Of a stretch of DNA of 27,519 bases, positions 1 through 7,149 are shown one piece after another. The DNA is from IMCC26077 sp964490435 (GTDB lineage Bacteria; Actinomycetota; Actinomycetes; Nanopelagicales; Nanopelagicaceae). Each line of letters starts with the position of its first letter. The stretch's first letter is position 1. A program made the translations under genes and the position numbers. The stretch covers positions 1-27,519 of the forward strand of contig CAZBCF010000019.1 of NCBI GenBank assembly GCA_964490435.1. Reading direction: 5' to 3'. The notes under the pieces were generated by a model that saw only the letters and a list, made by a program, of their open reading frames with translations, did no database searches and was not told the origin of the DNA.

Positions 1-16
1 ACTTTTCTCACGCCTC

Positions 17-22
17 TAGGCT
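17..22 (+). promoter_or_regulatory. Candidate -10 box for leaderless menB transcription
   Basis: The hexamer TAGGCT fits the TAnnnT -10 pattern of actinobacterial housekeeping promoters. Its last base lies 7 nt before the menB GTG, so transcription would begin at or next to the start codon. No Shine-Dalgarno sequence is visible in the 29 bases upstream. The same hexamer with the same 7-nt spacing precedes kynU at 23685. No -35 element can be judged because the window begins 16 bases upstream. Confidence 0.45.
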
Positions 23-29
23 ATCGCCT

Positions 30-899
30 GTGAGTAAGCCGATTAAAAGAGAGCCTGGTAGCCGCGTTATTCCCGCATGGGAGCGGGTCGGCGAATACAG
101 CGATATCACTTATGAGCGCGCCGAGGGAATGGCGAAGATAACAATCAATCGCCCTGAAGTTCGAAATGCATTTCGTCCAGAGACGCTCGCACAATTGCAG
201 GAGGCCTTCAACATCGCACGAGATGACGACAGCGTTGGCGTAATCATCTTCACTGGAGCAGGAACAGAAGCATTCTGTTCTGGCGGTGATGTCATGGTCC
301 GCGGTGACGATGGTTACATCGGCAGCGATACCCTCGGCAAGAAAGGCATTGGCCGATTAAATGTCTTAGATCTTCAAGTACAGATACGTCGCACTCCTAA
401 GCCAGTTATAGCGATGGTTGCTGGTTGGGCAATTGGTGGTGGACATGTGTTGCACGTCGTCTGTGATATCACGGTTGCTGCAGAGAATGCCAAGTTTGGT
501 CAGACCGGCCCGATGGTTGGATCCTTTGATGGCGGGTACGGAGCAGGATTGCTCGCGGCACATATCGGCCAGAAGAAAGCGCGCGAGATCTGGTTCATGT
601 GTCGCCAATACGATGCACAGGAAGCCCTCGAGATGGGCCTAGTGAACACTGTTGTTCCAGTGGCTGAACTTGAAGCCGAGACAGTTTCCTGGGCGCGCGA
701 GATGTTGCGCCACTCTCCACTTGCACTTCGGTTACTCAAGGCCGGACTTAATGCTGCCGATGATGGCCTTGCCGGAGTACAACAACTTGCCGGTGATGCC
801 ACTTTGCTCTTTTATCTCACTGAGGAAGGCCAAGAGGGAAGGAATGCCTTCCAGGAGAAACGTCCACCTAACTTTGGTCGTTTTCCAAAGCGCCCCTAA
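30..899 (+). CDS. menB: 1,4-dihydroxy-2-naphthoyl-CoA synthase (MenB)
   Basis: A cytoplasmic crotonase-fold enzyme that closes the second ring of o-succinylbenzoyl-CoA to give 1,4-dihydroxy-2-naphthoyl-CoA in menaquinone synthesis. The 289-aa product has the usual family length. It shows the oxyanion-hole segment S84-G-G-D87, the AGWAIGGGH turn near 136-144, and the MenB hallmark GSFDGGYG with D167, which separates MenB from ordinary enoyl-CoA hydratases. The start is GTG at 30; no ribosome-binding site is visible and a -10 box sits just upstream, so the mRNA is probably leaderless. menC begins 2 bases after the stop and menD overlaps menC, so the three form one operon. menA and menE, often nearby in actinobacteria, would lie outside the window. 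Confidence 0.95.
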   Translation: MSKPIKREPGSRVIPAWERVGEYSDITYERAEGMAKITINRPEVRNAFRPETLAQLQEAFNIARDDDSVGVIIFTGAGTEAFCSGGDVMVRGDDGYIGSDTLGKKGIGRLNVLDLQVQIRRTPKPVIAMVAGWAIGGGHVLHVVCDITVAAENAKFGQTGPMVGSFDGGYGAGLLAAHIGQKKAREIWFMCRQYDAQEALEMGLVNTVVPVAELEAETVSWAREMLRHSPLALRLLKAGLNAADDGLAGVQQLAGDATLLFYLTEEGQEGRNAFQEKRPPNFGRFPKRP

Positions 900-901
900 C
901 A

Positions 902-1867
902 ATGCACATTAGTGATTTGCTGGCGCGGGTAAAAGTCGTCGGAATTCCAACTCGCACCAATTTTCGAGGTGTGCGGGTTCGAGAAATCGCGCTGATTCAA
1001 GGGGAAAAAAGGTGGGGCGAGTTCGCTCCCTTCAAAGATTACTCGGTGGAACGAGATGCGTTGTGGTTGCAGGCAGCGCTTGAAGCCGCTGACAATGATT
1101 TCCCTGTGCCAGTGCGCAGTGAGGTGAAAGTCAATGCCACTCTCCCCGAAGTCCCGGTTACACGCGTTGGCGAGGTGCTCTCTTGGTTTCCTGGCTCAAC
1201 GACGGTCAAAATCAAAGTAGGTACCGCTCATGATGACGAGCGAATAGCAGAGGTCTTTCGAATCATTCCAGATGCCAGGTTGCGTCTCGATGCAAATGGT
1301 CTGTTCTCCATACAAGAGGCTCAGGATTTTCTTACCTCGCTCTATAACAAATACGGAGACGCAATAGAATATGCCGAGCAGCCATGCGCTTCTCTGGCTG
1401 AGAATGCCGCGCTCCATCTGCCGATACCACTTGCTATCGATGAAAATCTCCGGCTTGGTGATGATGTAGATGAGATAAATAACATCGCAGATGTCGTAGT
1501 GGTAAAAGTCGCGCCTTTGGGTGGAATAAACCGCGCTTTGAATATCATCGCGAAGTTAGATAAGCCGGTGGTGATCTCTTCAGCATTAGAAAGTAGCGTG
1601 GGTCTGTCGGCAGGAATCGCACTTGCCGCGCACTTGCACGATGATGTTATCTGCGGATTGGGAACTCGAGCGCTACTCGAGGCGGATGTTGTCAAGGATT
1701 CGTTACTTCCGGTCAATGGTGTCGTTTCTGTTGGAGAAGTCGAAATTGATGAGTCGGCATTAGCGCAGTTACAACTTTCCCCCGAGCAAGAGAAGTGGTG
1801 GCATAATCGCATTAGTAATGCGTATACGAAGCACAGAGCGAATATCGAACGGGGGCAGTCGCGATGA
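902..1867 (+). CDS. menC: o-Succinylbenzoate synthase (MenC)
   Basis: An enolase-superfamily enzyme that dehydrates SHCHC to o-succinylbenzoate. The 321-aa product has the superfamily catalytic set in order: the KxK pair K103 and K105, metal ligands D130 (in RLDANG), E159 (in EYAEQP) and D180 (in AIDEN), and the second catalytic lysine K202 (in VVVKVAPLGG). Enolase-superfamily members can also have N-acylamino-acid racemase or dipeptide-epimerase activity, but the position between menB and menD settles OSB synthase. ATG at 902 is 2 bases after the menB stop. The gene's stop overlaps the menD start in an ATGA junction. MenH, which supplies its substrate, is not in the window. Confidence 0.93.
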   Translation: MHISDLLARVKVVGIPTRTNFRGVRVREIALIQGEKRWGEFAPFKDYSVERDALWLQAALEAADNDFPVPVRSEVKVNATLPEVPVTRVGEVLSWFPGSTTVKIKVGTAHDDERIAEVFRIIPDARLRLDANGLFSIQEAQDFLTSLYNKYGDAIEYAEQPCASLAENAALHLPIPLAIDENLRLGDDVDEINNIADVVVVKVAPLGGINRALNIIAKLDKPVVISSALESSVGLSAGIALAAHLHDDVICGLGTRALLEADVVKDSLLPVNGVVSVGEVEIDESALAQLQLSPEQEKWWHNRISNAYTKHRANIERGQSR

Positions 1868-3489
1868 CCGCGTCGCAATACACTCCCGCACCTGTATTGG
1901 GCGAAGTGGTCATCAATCAACTCATCCGACTCGGCGTAAAGGATGCAGTGATCTCTCCAGGTTCGCGAAATGCTCCGCTGACAATGGCGCTCTGGCGCGC
2001 AATGACAAGAGCAGAGATTCGACTCCATACTCGCATCGACGAGCGCAGCGCAGCATTTCTTGCGTTGGGCATCGCTAAGGCAACTGGATTACCAACACCT
2101 GTCATCTGCACCAGCGGCAGCGCCGCTGCAAATTTCTATCCAGCGCTTCTCGAGGCGGCGCATAGTGGCGTGCCCTTGTTAGCAATCACCGCCGATCGAC
2201 CCGAGCGATTGTGGCGAACGGGTGCTAACCAGACCACCCAGCAAGTGAATATGTATTCGGCGGCAGATCTGAAAACTTTGAACCTTGCCGCTACTGGTGA
2301 GCAGCGTGGACAGATTGTGAAATGGCGATCTGAGATTGCGCGCGAGATCAGGCCAAACCGGCCACTGCATATAAATGTGGAATTCGATGAACCCTTGATT
2401 GGTTCACTTCTTTGGAGTGAAGATATAAACCAAGATGTTTCGGTGCCACCGTTTCAAGAAATCACGGCAAAACCATTGCAGAGGTATCAGGAACACGGCG
2501 TCATCATCATCGGTCATGGTGCCGCAGGGATTGTTTACGCAGATATCGTGCGATTCTCAGAGAAAACTGGATGGCCAATCCTCTCTGAAGATCCACTTTT
2601 AGGCCTTGAAGTGATAGCGCACACATCTTTAGTGCTTGCTGATCCTGCACGACGCGAGCGGCTTAAACCTGAGATTGCTCTTGTCATCGGCCGGACGACG
2701 TTATCTCGAGCAATCAATTCGTATATTGCAAGCGCTTCCTATCACATTGTGGTCGACCCGCGCATTAGCGATGTCGATACCAAACGTGAAGCAGATGAAC
2801 TACATCTTGCACTCCCACTCATCGCAAATGAGATCGCGCCAGATCCGGTATGGCGCTCGACCTTTATGGATATCGCGAAAAAGATTAGCGCGCGATTGCC
2901 AGGTCATCTGAATTCATGGACTGAACCTGCCGCAGTGAGCGCAGCGGTCACTGAGCTCCCTAGTGGAGCAGCACTTTTTGTCGCTTCCTCTCGTCCAATC
3001 CGAGATATCGAGGCGTTTGCAGATTCGCAGACTGGAATCGAAACGTTTGCAAATCGAGGTCTTGCTGGGATCGACGGAAATCTTTCAACGGCATTTGGTA
3101 TTGCGCTTTGTCGAGAGCGCACCTATGCAATCGTCGGTGATCTGGCATTCTTACACGATATCAATGGCTTGTTGATCGGTCCCGAAGAACAACGTCCCAA
3201 CCTCACCATCATCGTCATCTCCAATGATGGCGGTGGCATCTTTTCGACCTTGCCACAAAGTGATGTTCCTGGATTCGAAAAGATTTTTGGCACTCCGCAT
3301 GGCCGCAATTTAGTAAAAATTGCTGAGAGTTACGGTGTTCTTGCCGGTGCAGTACGGACTATCGATGCTTTGAAAGCGCAACTTGCCAGGAACACCGACG
3401 GAATTCGGGTGATCGTCTGCGAGATGCCGGATCGACGAGATAACGCGCAGCTCTTGCGAGAGATTACTGAGTCTCTAGCGCTTCTCTGA
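1864..3489 (+). CDS. menD: SEPHCHC synthase (MenD), thiamine diphosphate-dependent
   Basis: Joins isochorismate to the succinic-semialdehyde unit derived from 2-oxoglutarate, the first committed menaquinone step. The 541-aa length is normal for MenD. The N-terminal PYR domain carries ISPGSRNAPL (30-39) and the IDER segment with E60, the likely glutamate that activates the cofactor. The C-terminal PP domain has the ThDP/Mg motif G425-D426 with N454-D455 27 residues later, then GGGIFS. The start overlaps the menC stop (ATGA), implying translational coupling. The last 26 bp overlap the 3' end of menF on the opposite strand, leaving no room for a terminator between the two genes. Confidence 0.95.
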   Translation: MTASQYTPAPVLGEVVINQLIRLGVKDAVISPGSRNAPLTMALWRAMTRAEIRLHTRIDERSAAFLALGIAKATGLPTPVICTSGSAAANFYPALLEAAHSGVPLLAITADRPERLWRTGANQTTQQVNMYSAADLKTLNLAATGEQRGQIVKWRSEIAREIRPNRPLHINVEFDEPLIGSLLWSEDINQDVSVPPFQEITAKPLQRYQEHGVIIIGHGAAGIVYADIVRFSEKTGWPILSEDPLLGLEVIAHTSLVLADPARRERLKPEIALVIGRTTLSRAINSYIASASYHIVVDPRISDVDTKREADELHLALPLIANEIAPDPVWRSTFMDIAKKISARLPGHLNSWTEPAAVSAAVTELPSGAALFVASSRPIRDIEAFADSQTGIETFANRGLAGIDGNLSTAFGIALCRERTYAIVGDLAFLHDINGLLIGPEEQRPNLTIIVISNDGGGIFSTLPQSDVPGFEKIFGTPHGRNLVKIAESYGVLAGAVRTIDALKAQLARNTDGIRVIVCEMPDRRDNAQLLREITESLALL

Positions 3490-4705
3490 TGGGCAGGAGT
3501 TTTGCCTGACTCTCTGCATATTCTTTCGCTGGATCAGAACCTTGCACTATTCCGCATCCGGCAAATAATCGAATCTCGCGAGGATTCGTCGAATTGATTT
3601 GTGCACATCGCAGCGCAATTCCAATCTCTCCCTCGCCCTTGCTGTCGATCCAACCAACTGGACCGGCATAGCGACCGCGTGACATCTGTTCGATCTCTTT
3701 TATTGCTTTTTGAGCGGCAGGACGTGGGGTTCCACATACTGCCGCAGAGGGGTGTAGTTCTCTAATTACCGTGAATAAATCAGCGGGTGCGAGTGAGTCA
3801 GTTAATACTCCAGTGACATCTGTGGCAAGGTGCATCACATTTGTTAAATGCAGGACGAATGGTGTTTCTGGAACATTTGTCGAAGAGCAGAATGGCGCCA
3901 AAGTCTGTGCGACTGACTCCACTGCATATTCATGTTCTTCTAAATCCTTCGATGACCGTGCAAGTGAAGCAGCGAGCGCCAAGTCACGTTCATCGTTTCC
4001 AGTTCTTTGGATTGTGCCAGCAAGAATGCGCGATGTGACAAGTCCTTTATTCAATCGCACAAGAAGTTCTGGTGTGGCGCCAACAAGATTAGCAACAGAG
4101 AAGATCCATGTTGAGGCGTACTTCTCACTGAGTTTTTTCATGATGTGTCGCGAATCGAAGGGCAAATCTGAGAGCGCGAGCAGATCTCGAGCGAGGACCA
4201 CTTTTGAGATTTCACCGTTGTGGATCTTTGCCAGCGCTTTACCGACGTTGATCTCCCATTGCGCAGGAGAGATTGCCCCTCCTATCCAACTCAAATTGAG
4301 CGGCGCCTCACTACTCTGACGCGTTGAAAGGCTTGGCGCACTCTCATCGCCAAACCAGGTAATCCAGGTACGTCCATTTCGTTGCCCCACGACAACTTCT
4401 GGAATAATCGCAATGCTGGCTTCGTCAGAATCGAAAGATCCCGAGATGAATAAGACTGGTCCAGTACCAAACTTCTTGACTTGATCTTGCACCGTTAAGT
4501 GGGCACATCGCTCACGCCACCAGAGTCGAATCTGCTCGAAACGATCGCTACCGAAGACTTCTAATCGATCGAGTTCACCCCAACCAACCAACCCATCGCC
4601 GCCACGAACCCAGGCTAATCCGTTGCTGTCTGGTAGGAGCGCGAGCAGCTCCTTCGACTCACCAACTTCGTGAGTATGTACCGCCAGAGATTTCGAAGAA
4701 CTCAC
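3464..4705 (-). CDS. menF: Isochorismate synthase (MenF)
   Basis: A Mg-dependent chorismate-binding enzyme that converts chorismate to isochorismate, the substrate of MenD. In the 413-aa product the C-terminal two-thirds are the chorismate-binding domain: K168 in KVVLARD (likely general base), ATPELLVRL near 210-218, AGTIQRTGND (229-238), the metal-ligand segment DLEEHEY (254-260), HPSAAVCGTP (318-327), GEGEIGIALR (357-366) and GSDPAKEYAES (389-399). The first 140 residues are poorly conserved, as is usual. A salicylate or aminodeoxychorismate role is less likely given the adjoining menD. The start is GTG at 4705-4703 overlapping the bioY stop in GTGA, so translation is coupled to bioY. The 3' end overlaps menD by 26 bp. 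Confidence 0.92.
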   Translation of the reverse strand: MSSSKSLAVHTHEVGESKELLALLPDSNGLAWVRGGDGLVGWGELDRLEVFGSDRFEQIRLWWRERCAHLTVQDQVKKFGTGPVLFISGSFDSDEASIAIIPEVVVGQRNGRTWITWFGDESAPSLSTRQSSEAPLNLSWIGGAISPAQWEINVGKALAKIHNGEISKVVLARDLLALSDLPFDSRHIMKKLSEKYASTWIFSVANLVGATPELLVRLNKGLVTSRILAGTIQRTGNDERDLALAASLARSSKDLEEHEYAVESVAQTLAPFCSSTNVPETPFVLHLTNVMHLATDVTGVLTDSLAPADLFTVIRELHPSAAVCGTPRPAAQKAIKEIEQMSRGRYAGPVGWIDSKGEGEIGIALRCAQINSTNPREIRLFAGCGIVQGSDPAKEYAESQAKLLPIREALETQ

Positions 4706-5295
4706 GAACGACGCTTATCCACCACTCGCCACAACGTTGGTAGCGCACTTGCAGCGATTGCCAGTTTGAGGATTTCGCCGATGATGAATGGAGTCAAGCC
4801 CGCATTGATAGTCCACGTCCAATTTTCCCCCGTGGAGTGCTGTAACCAGAGCAGACCTGGTATGAAGATCAAAAGTTGTCCTATGAGCATCGAAGCAATA
4901 GCAGTGTGAATCTTCTTATCCCATTTCTTTGACGCGAGGAAACTCAGCGCAATTGTCGCGAGGAACATACCAATGAGGTAGCCACCGGTTGCACCGGTCA
5001 ATTTTGCGAGCCCATGGCCTTGTTGGGAGAAGACCGGCGCACCGGCGACGCCGATACCTAAATAGAGGGCGAAGGTTGTTGCACCAAGGGCGCGACCATA
5101 ACTTGCACCAATTAATAGCGCACCAAGGGTCTGGCCCGTGACCGGAACTGGTGAGCCAGGAACCGGCAGCGCTATCTGAGCCATCAGAGCAAGAAAGGCG
5201 ACACCCCCGATTGCGAGAGCGGTATTTGTGAGCAAGGTGCTCTTGGGAAAGAGCGCTGCGCGAAGTGAGTGCGGTGCGAGGGGAACTGTGGTCAT
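4702..5295 (-). CDS. bioY: Biotin transporter S component (BioY)
   Basis: A membrane substrate-binding subunit of an ECF-type biotin importer. The 197-aa product is very hydrophobic with about six predicted membrane spans. It shows the BioY hallmarks PVPVTGQTLGALLIGASYG, LGIGVAGAPVF and LTGATGGYLIGMF. No EcfA/EcfT (BioM/BioN) genes are adjacent, so it either works alone or uses shared energising subunits encoded elsewhere. No biotin synthesis genes are in the window. It is the first gene of a two-gene unit with menF. The ATG at 5295 is preceded by a strong ribosome-binding site, the clearest in this half of the window. It diverges from menG across a repeat-rich 105-bp region. Confidence 0.93.
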   Translation of the reverse strand: MTTVPLAPHSLRAALFPKSTLLTNTALAIGGVAFLALMAQIALPVPGSPVPVTGQTLGALLIGASYGRALGATTFALYLGIGVAGAPVFSQQGHGLAKLTGATGGYLIGMFLATIALSFLASKKWDKKIHTAIASMLIGQLLIFIPGLLWLQHSTGENWTWTINAGLTPFIIGEILKLAIAASALPTLWRVVDKRRS

Positions 5296-5302
5296 TTTCT
5301 TG

Positions 5303-5308
5303 CCTCCT
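5303..5308 (-). promoter_or_regulatory. Strong Shine-Dalgarno site of bioY
   Basis: AGGAGG on the minus strand, 7 nt before the bioY ATG. It fixes the bioY start. Most other genes here rely on overlapping stops or leaderless starts, so bioY-menF appears to be a separately initiated, efficiently translated unit. Confidence 0.8.
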
Positions 5309-5317
5309 ACAGCTTCG

Positions 5318-5376
5318 ATGGTCTGGGCCAGTGATCTGAGCCAATGGTCTCAATCGGTCTCAATTGGCATCTGAGC
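5318..5376. repeat. Nested short repeats in the bioY/menG divergent region (candidate operator)
   Basis: The 9-mer GGTCTCAAT occurs at 5346-5354 and 5356-5364, a 10-bp period. The pair is bracketed by CCAAT (5341-5345) and ATTGG (5363-5367), and again by two direct copies of ATCTGAGC (5334-5341 and 5369-5376). A third ATGGTCT copy lies at 5318-5324. Helical-turn spacing between the bioY ribosome-binding site and the menG start suggests tandem sites for a regulator. Which regulator (for example a biotin-responsive one) is not known from the sequence. Confidence 0.5.
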
Positions 5377-5400
5377 GTACACACCATAAAGATGTACTCC

Positions 5401-6108
5401 ATGGTACGAGCCCGCCTCGATAAGTCGCCTCGCGATGTCGCGGCGATGTTCGATCAGGTGGCGAAGCGGTATGACCTGCTCAACGACCTGCTCAGTCTGG
5501 GTAGGACGAAAGCGTGGCGGCGAGCAGTAGTAGCGACCATCGCGCCAAACGATCGCATGCGAATTCTCGATTGTGCGGCGGGAACTGGCTCATCTACCGC
5601 GCCCTTAGCAGCGGCGGGCGCTCTGGCAATCGCTTCAGATTTCTCACTTGGCATGCTCGAGGCTGGTGCCGCTCGCCATCGCGATCTCACCTTCATCGCT
5701 GCCGACAACCTTGCGCTGCCTTTCGCTGATGGCGCTTTTGATGTCGTCACCATCTCTTTTGGCTTGCGAAATGTTGTCGACACCTCAGCAGCGCTCCGAG
5801 AAGCGCTTCGGGTGACAAAACGCGGTGGCCGGATGGTGGTTTGCGAATTCTCACACCCCACCATTCGCCTCTTCCGATTCATCTATTTCCGCTATCTCAT
5901 GCGCGTGCTCCCGCCACTTGCTCGGATCTTCTCCTCCAACCCCGAGGCATATACCTACCTCGCCGAATCGATCGAAGAATGGCCTGACCAACGAGCGCTC
6001 GCCGCGGCAATGTCCGAGGCAGGCTGGTCAAAGGTCTCTTGGCAGAACCGGACCGGAGGGATTGTCGCTATCCACCAAGGTTTTCGGCAGGCGGACAGAG
6101 AAATCTGA
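5401..6108 (+). CDS. menG: Demethylmenaquinone methyltransferase (MenG/UbiE)
   Basis: A SAM-dependent methyltransferase for the last menaquinone step, demethylmenaquinone to menaquinone. With the ATG at 5401 the product is 235 aa and begins LDKSPRDVAAMFDQVAKRYD, matching where actinobacterial MenG proteins begin. The frame stays open upstream to 5344, and an in-frame ATG lies at 5392, but those residues are not family-like. Motifs: the UbiE signature near 24-41 (YDLLNDLLSLG then WRR), SAM motif I ILDCAAGTGSS (55-65), ISFGLRNVVD (118-127), and SSNPEAYTYLAES near 168-180. No Shine-Dalgarno site precedes either ATG, so the message may be leaderless or nearly so. A weak CATAAAGAT stretch lies at 5385-5393. 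The gene stands between bioY-menF and the nuo operon. Confidence 0.92.
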   Translation: MVRARLDKSPRDVAAMFDQVAKRYDLLNDLLSLGRTKAWRRAVVATIAPNDRMRILDCAAGTGSSTAPLAAAGALAIASDFSLGMLEAGAARHRDLTFIAADNLALPFADGAFDVVTISFGLRNVVDTSAALREALRVTKRGGRMVVCEFSHPTIRLFRFIYFRYLMRVLPPLARIFSSNPEAYTYLAESIEEWPDQRALAAAMSEAGWSKVSWQNRTGGIVAIHQGFRQADREI

Positions 6109-6144
6109 GGTTTCTCGGGATTCCGGGGTGGGTGAGATAACACG

Positions 6145-6170
6145 AGCAGGAGGTAATCTGCCCTGCTTTT
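6145..6170 (+). terminator. Weak candidate terminator after menG
   Basis: AGCAGG (6145-6150) can pair with CCTGCT (6162-6167) across an 11-nt loop, followed by three T residues. The stem is only 6 bp and the T run is short, so this would be a weak terminator at best. It lies 37 bp after the menG stop and before nuoA, the expected place for a transcription boundary. Confidence 0.3.
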
Positions 6171-6176
6171 GACCCG

Positions 6177-6182
6177 TAAGAT
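6177..6182 (+). promoter_or_regulatory. Possible -10 box of the nuo operon
   Basis: TAAGAT fits the TAnnnT pattern and lies 49 bp before nuoA, just after the candidate menG terminator. No good -35 is visible at the normal spacing. A separate promoter is expected for a 15-gene respiratory operon, but this exact position is a guess. Confidence 0.25.
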
Positions 6183-6212
6183 TTGGAGGGTTTCGCGCAC
6201 GCGTGATTCGCG

Positions 6213-6230
6213 GGGGGAGTCAGGGGGAGT
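6213..6230 (+). promoter_or_regulatory. Duplicated purine-rich ribosome-binding sequence before nuoA
   Basis: The 8-mer GGGGGAGT occurs twice with a 10-bp period, at 6213-6220 and 6223-6230. The nearer copy ends 1 base before the nuoA ATG (6232). Together they support 6232 as the start rather than the in-frame ATG-less extension that begins at 6169. Two stacked sites are unusual. Confidence 0.5.
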
Positions 6231-6231
6231 A

Positions 6232-6591
6232 ATGAATCCTTATGTTCCGATTCTGGTCATCGGGGCTATTGGATTTGGATTCGCACTCATCTCTATCGTC
6301 GCTGGCTATCTCACCGGCCCACGGCGCTACAACCGCGCCAAAGCGCAGGCCTATGAATGTGGGATCGAACCGACCCCTCCGGCAGCCGGTGGAGGTCGTT
6401 TCCCGATCAAATATTTCCTCACCGCGATGCTCTTTATCATCTTCGATATCGAAATCGTCTTCCTCTACCCGTGGGCAGTTGCATTCGACCAACTCGGCCT
6501 CTTCGGCATCGTCGAAATGTTCTTGTTCATCCTTACAGTTTTTGTCGCCTACATCTATGTTTGGCGCCGCGGCGGATTGGAGTGGGACTAA
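6232..6591 (+). CDS. nuoA: NADH-quinone oxidoreductase subunit A
   Basis: A small membrane subunit at the junction of the complex I arms. From the ATG at 6232 the product is 119 aa, the normal NuoA length. It has three hydrophobic spans (about 3-27, 62-82 and 88-108), the conserved loop YECGIEP after the first span, and the acidic IFDIEIVFLYPWA segment in the second. The open frame extends upstream to a GTG/TTG region at 6169, but the extension is not NuoA-like, and the purine-rich site fits 6232. nuoB follows after 3 bases. This is the first gene of the nuo operon. Confidence 0.93.
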   Translation: MNPYVPILVIGAIGFGFALISIVAGYLTGPRRYNRAKAQAYECGIEPTPPAAGGGRFPIKYFLTAMLFIIFDIEIVFLYPWAVAFDQLGLFGIVEMFLFILTVFVAYIYVWRRGGLEWD

Positions 6592-6594
6592 CTC

Positions 6595-7149
6595 ATGGGT
6601 CTTGAAGAGAAACTCCCCAGCGGATTTGCTTTAACAACCGTCGAGAAGCTCGTCGGATATATGCGTAAGAACTCGCTCTGGCCCGCGACATTTGGTCTGG
6701 CCTGTTGCGCAATCGAAATGATGGCTGTAACCACTGGACGCTATGACCTTGCCCGTTTTGGAATGGAGGTCTTCCGCGGATCACCGCGGCAAGCAGATCT
6801 CATGATTGTTGCCGGGCGGGTAAGTAACAAGATGGCGCCAGTTTTGCGTCAGGTATACGACCAGATGTCTGAACCAAAATGGGTAATCGCTATGGGCGCT
6901 TGCGCCTCATCAGGTGGCATGTTCAATAATTATGCGATCGTCCAGGGTGTAGATCACGTTGTTCCTGTCGATATATACCTACCAGGTTGCCCACCGCGTC
7001 CAGAGATGCTTATGGATGCCATCATCAAACTTCACGAAGAAATCAAGAACGCAAAGTTAGGTATCAACCGAGCAAAGATCATCAAGGAAGTCGAAGCGGC
7101 AGCGCTCGCCGCTAAACCCACTATCGAATTAAAGGGATTGCTTGCATGA
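6595..7149 (+). CDS. nuoB: NADH-quinone oxidoreductase subunit B (cluster N2)
   Basis: A peripheral-arm subunit that holds [4Fe-4S] cluster N2, the last electron carrier before the quinone. In the 184-aa product the four cluster cysteines are C37 and C38 (LACCAIEMM), C103 (MGACASSGG) and C132 (YLPGCPPRPE). The length and motifs are those of a complete NuoB. nuoC begins inside its stop codon (ATGA), showing tight coupling. With NuoD it forms the menaquinone-binding site. Confidence 0.96.
   Translation: MGLEEKLPSGFALTTVEKLVGYMRKNSLWPATFGLACCAIEMMAVTTGRYDLARFGMEVFRGSPRQADLMIVAGRVSNKMAPVLRQVYDQMSEPKWVIAMGACASSGGMFNNYAIVQGVDHVVPVDIYLPGCPPRPEMLMDAIIKLHEEIKNAKLGINRAKIIKEVEAAALAAKPTIELKGLLA

Noticed and set aside
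1342..2028. A 228-codon open frame on the minus strand opposite menC/menD
   Set aside because: It is antisense to two well-supported menaquinone genes, has no family motifs, and its composition looks like a shadow frame.
3771..4319. A 182-codon open frame on the plus strand opposite menF
   Set aside because: menF is clear on the minus strand with all its motifs. The plus-strand product is Ser/Thr/Arg-rich with no recognisable domain.
5344..5400. N-terminal extension of menG from an upstream GTG
   Set aside because: The extra residues do not match the family, which begins near LDKSPRDVA, and the extension would cover the repeat-rich control region.
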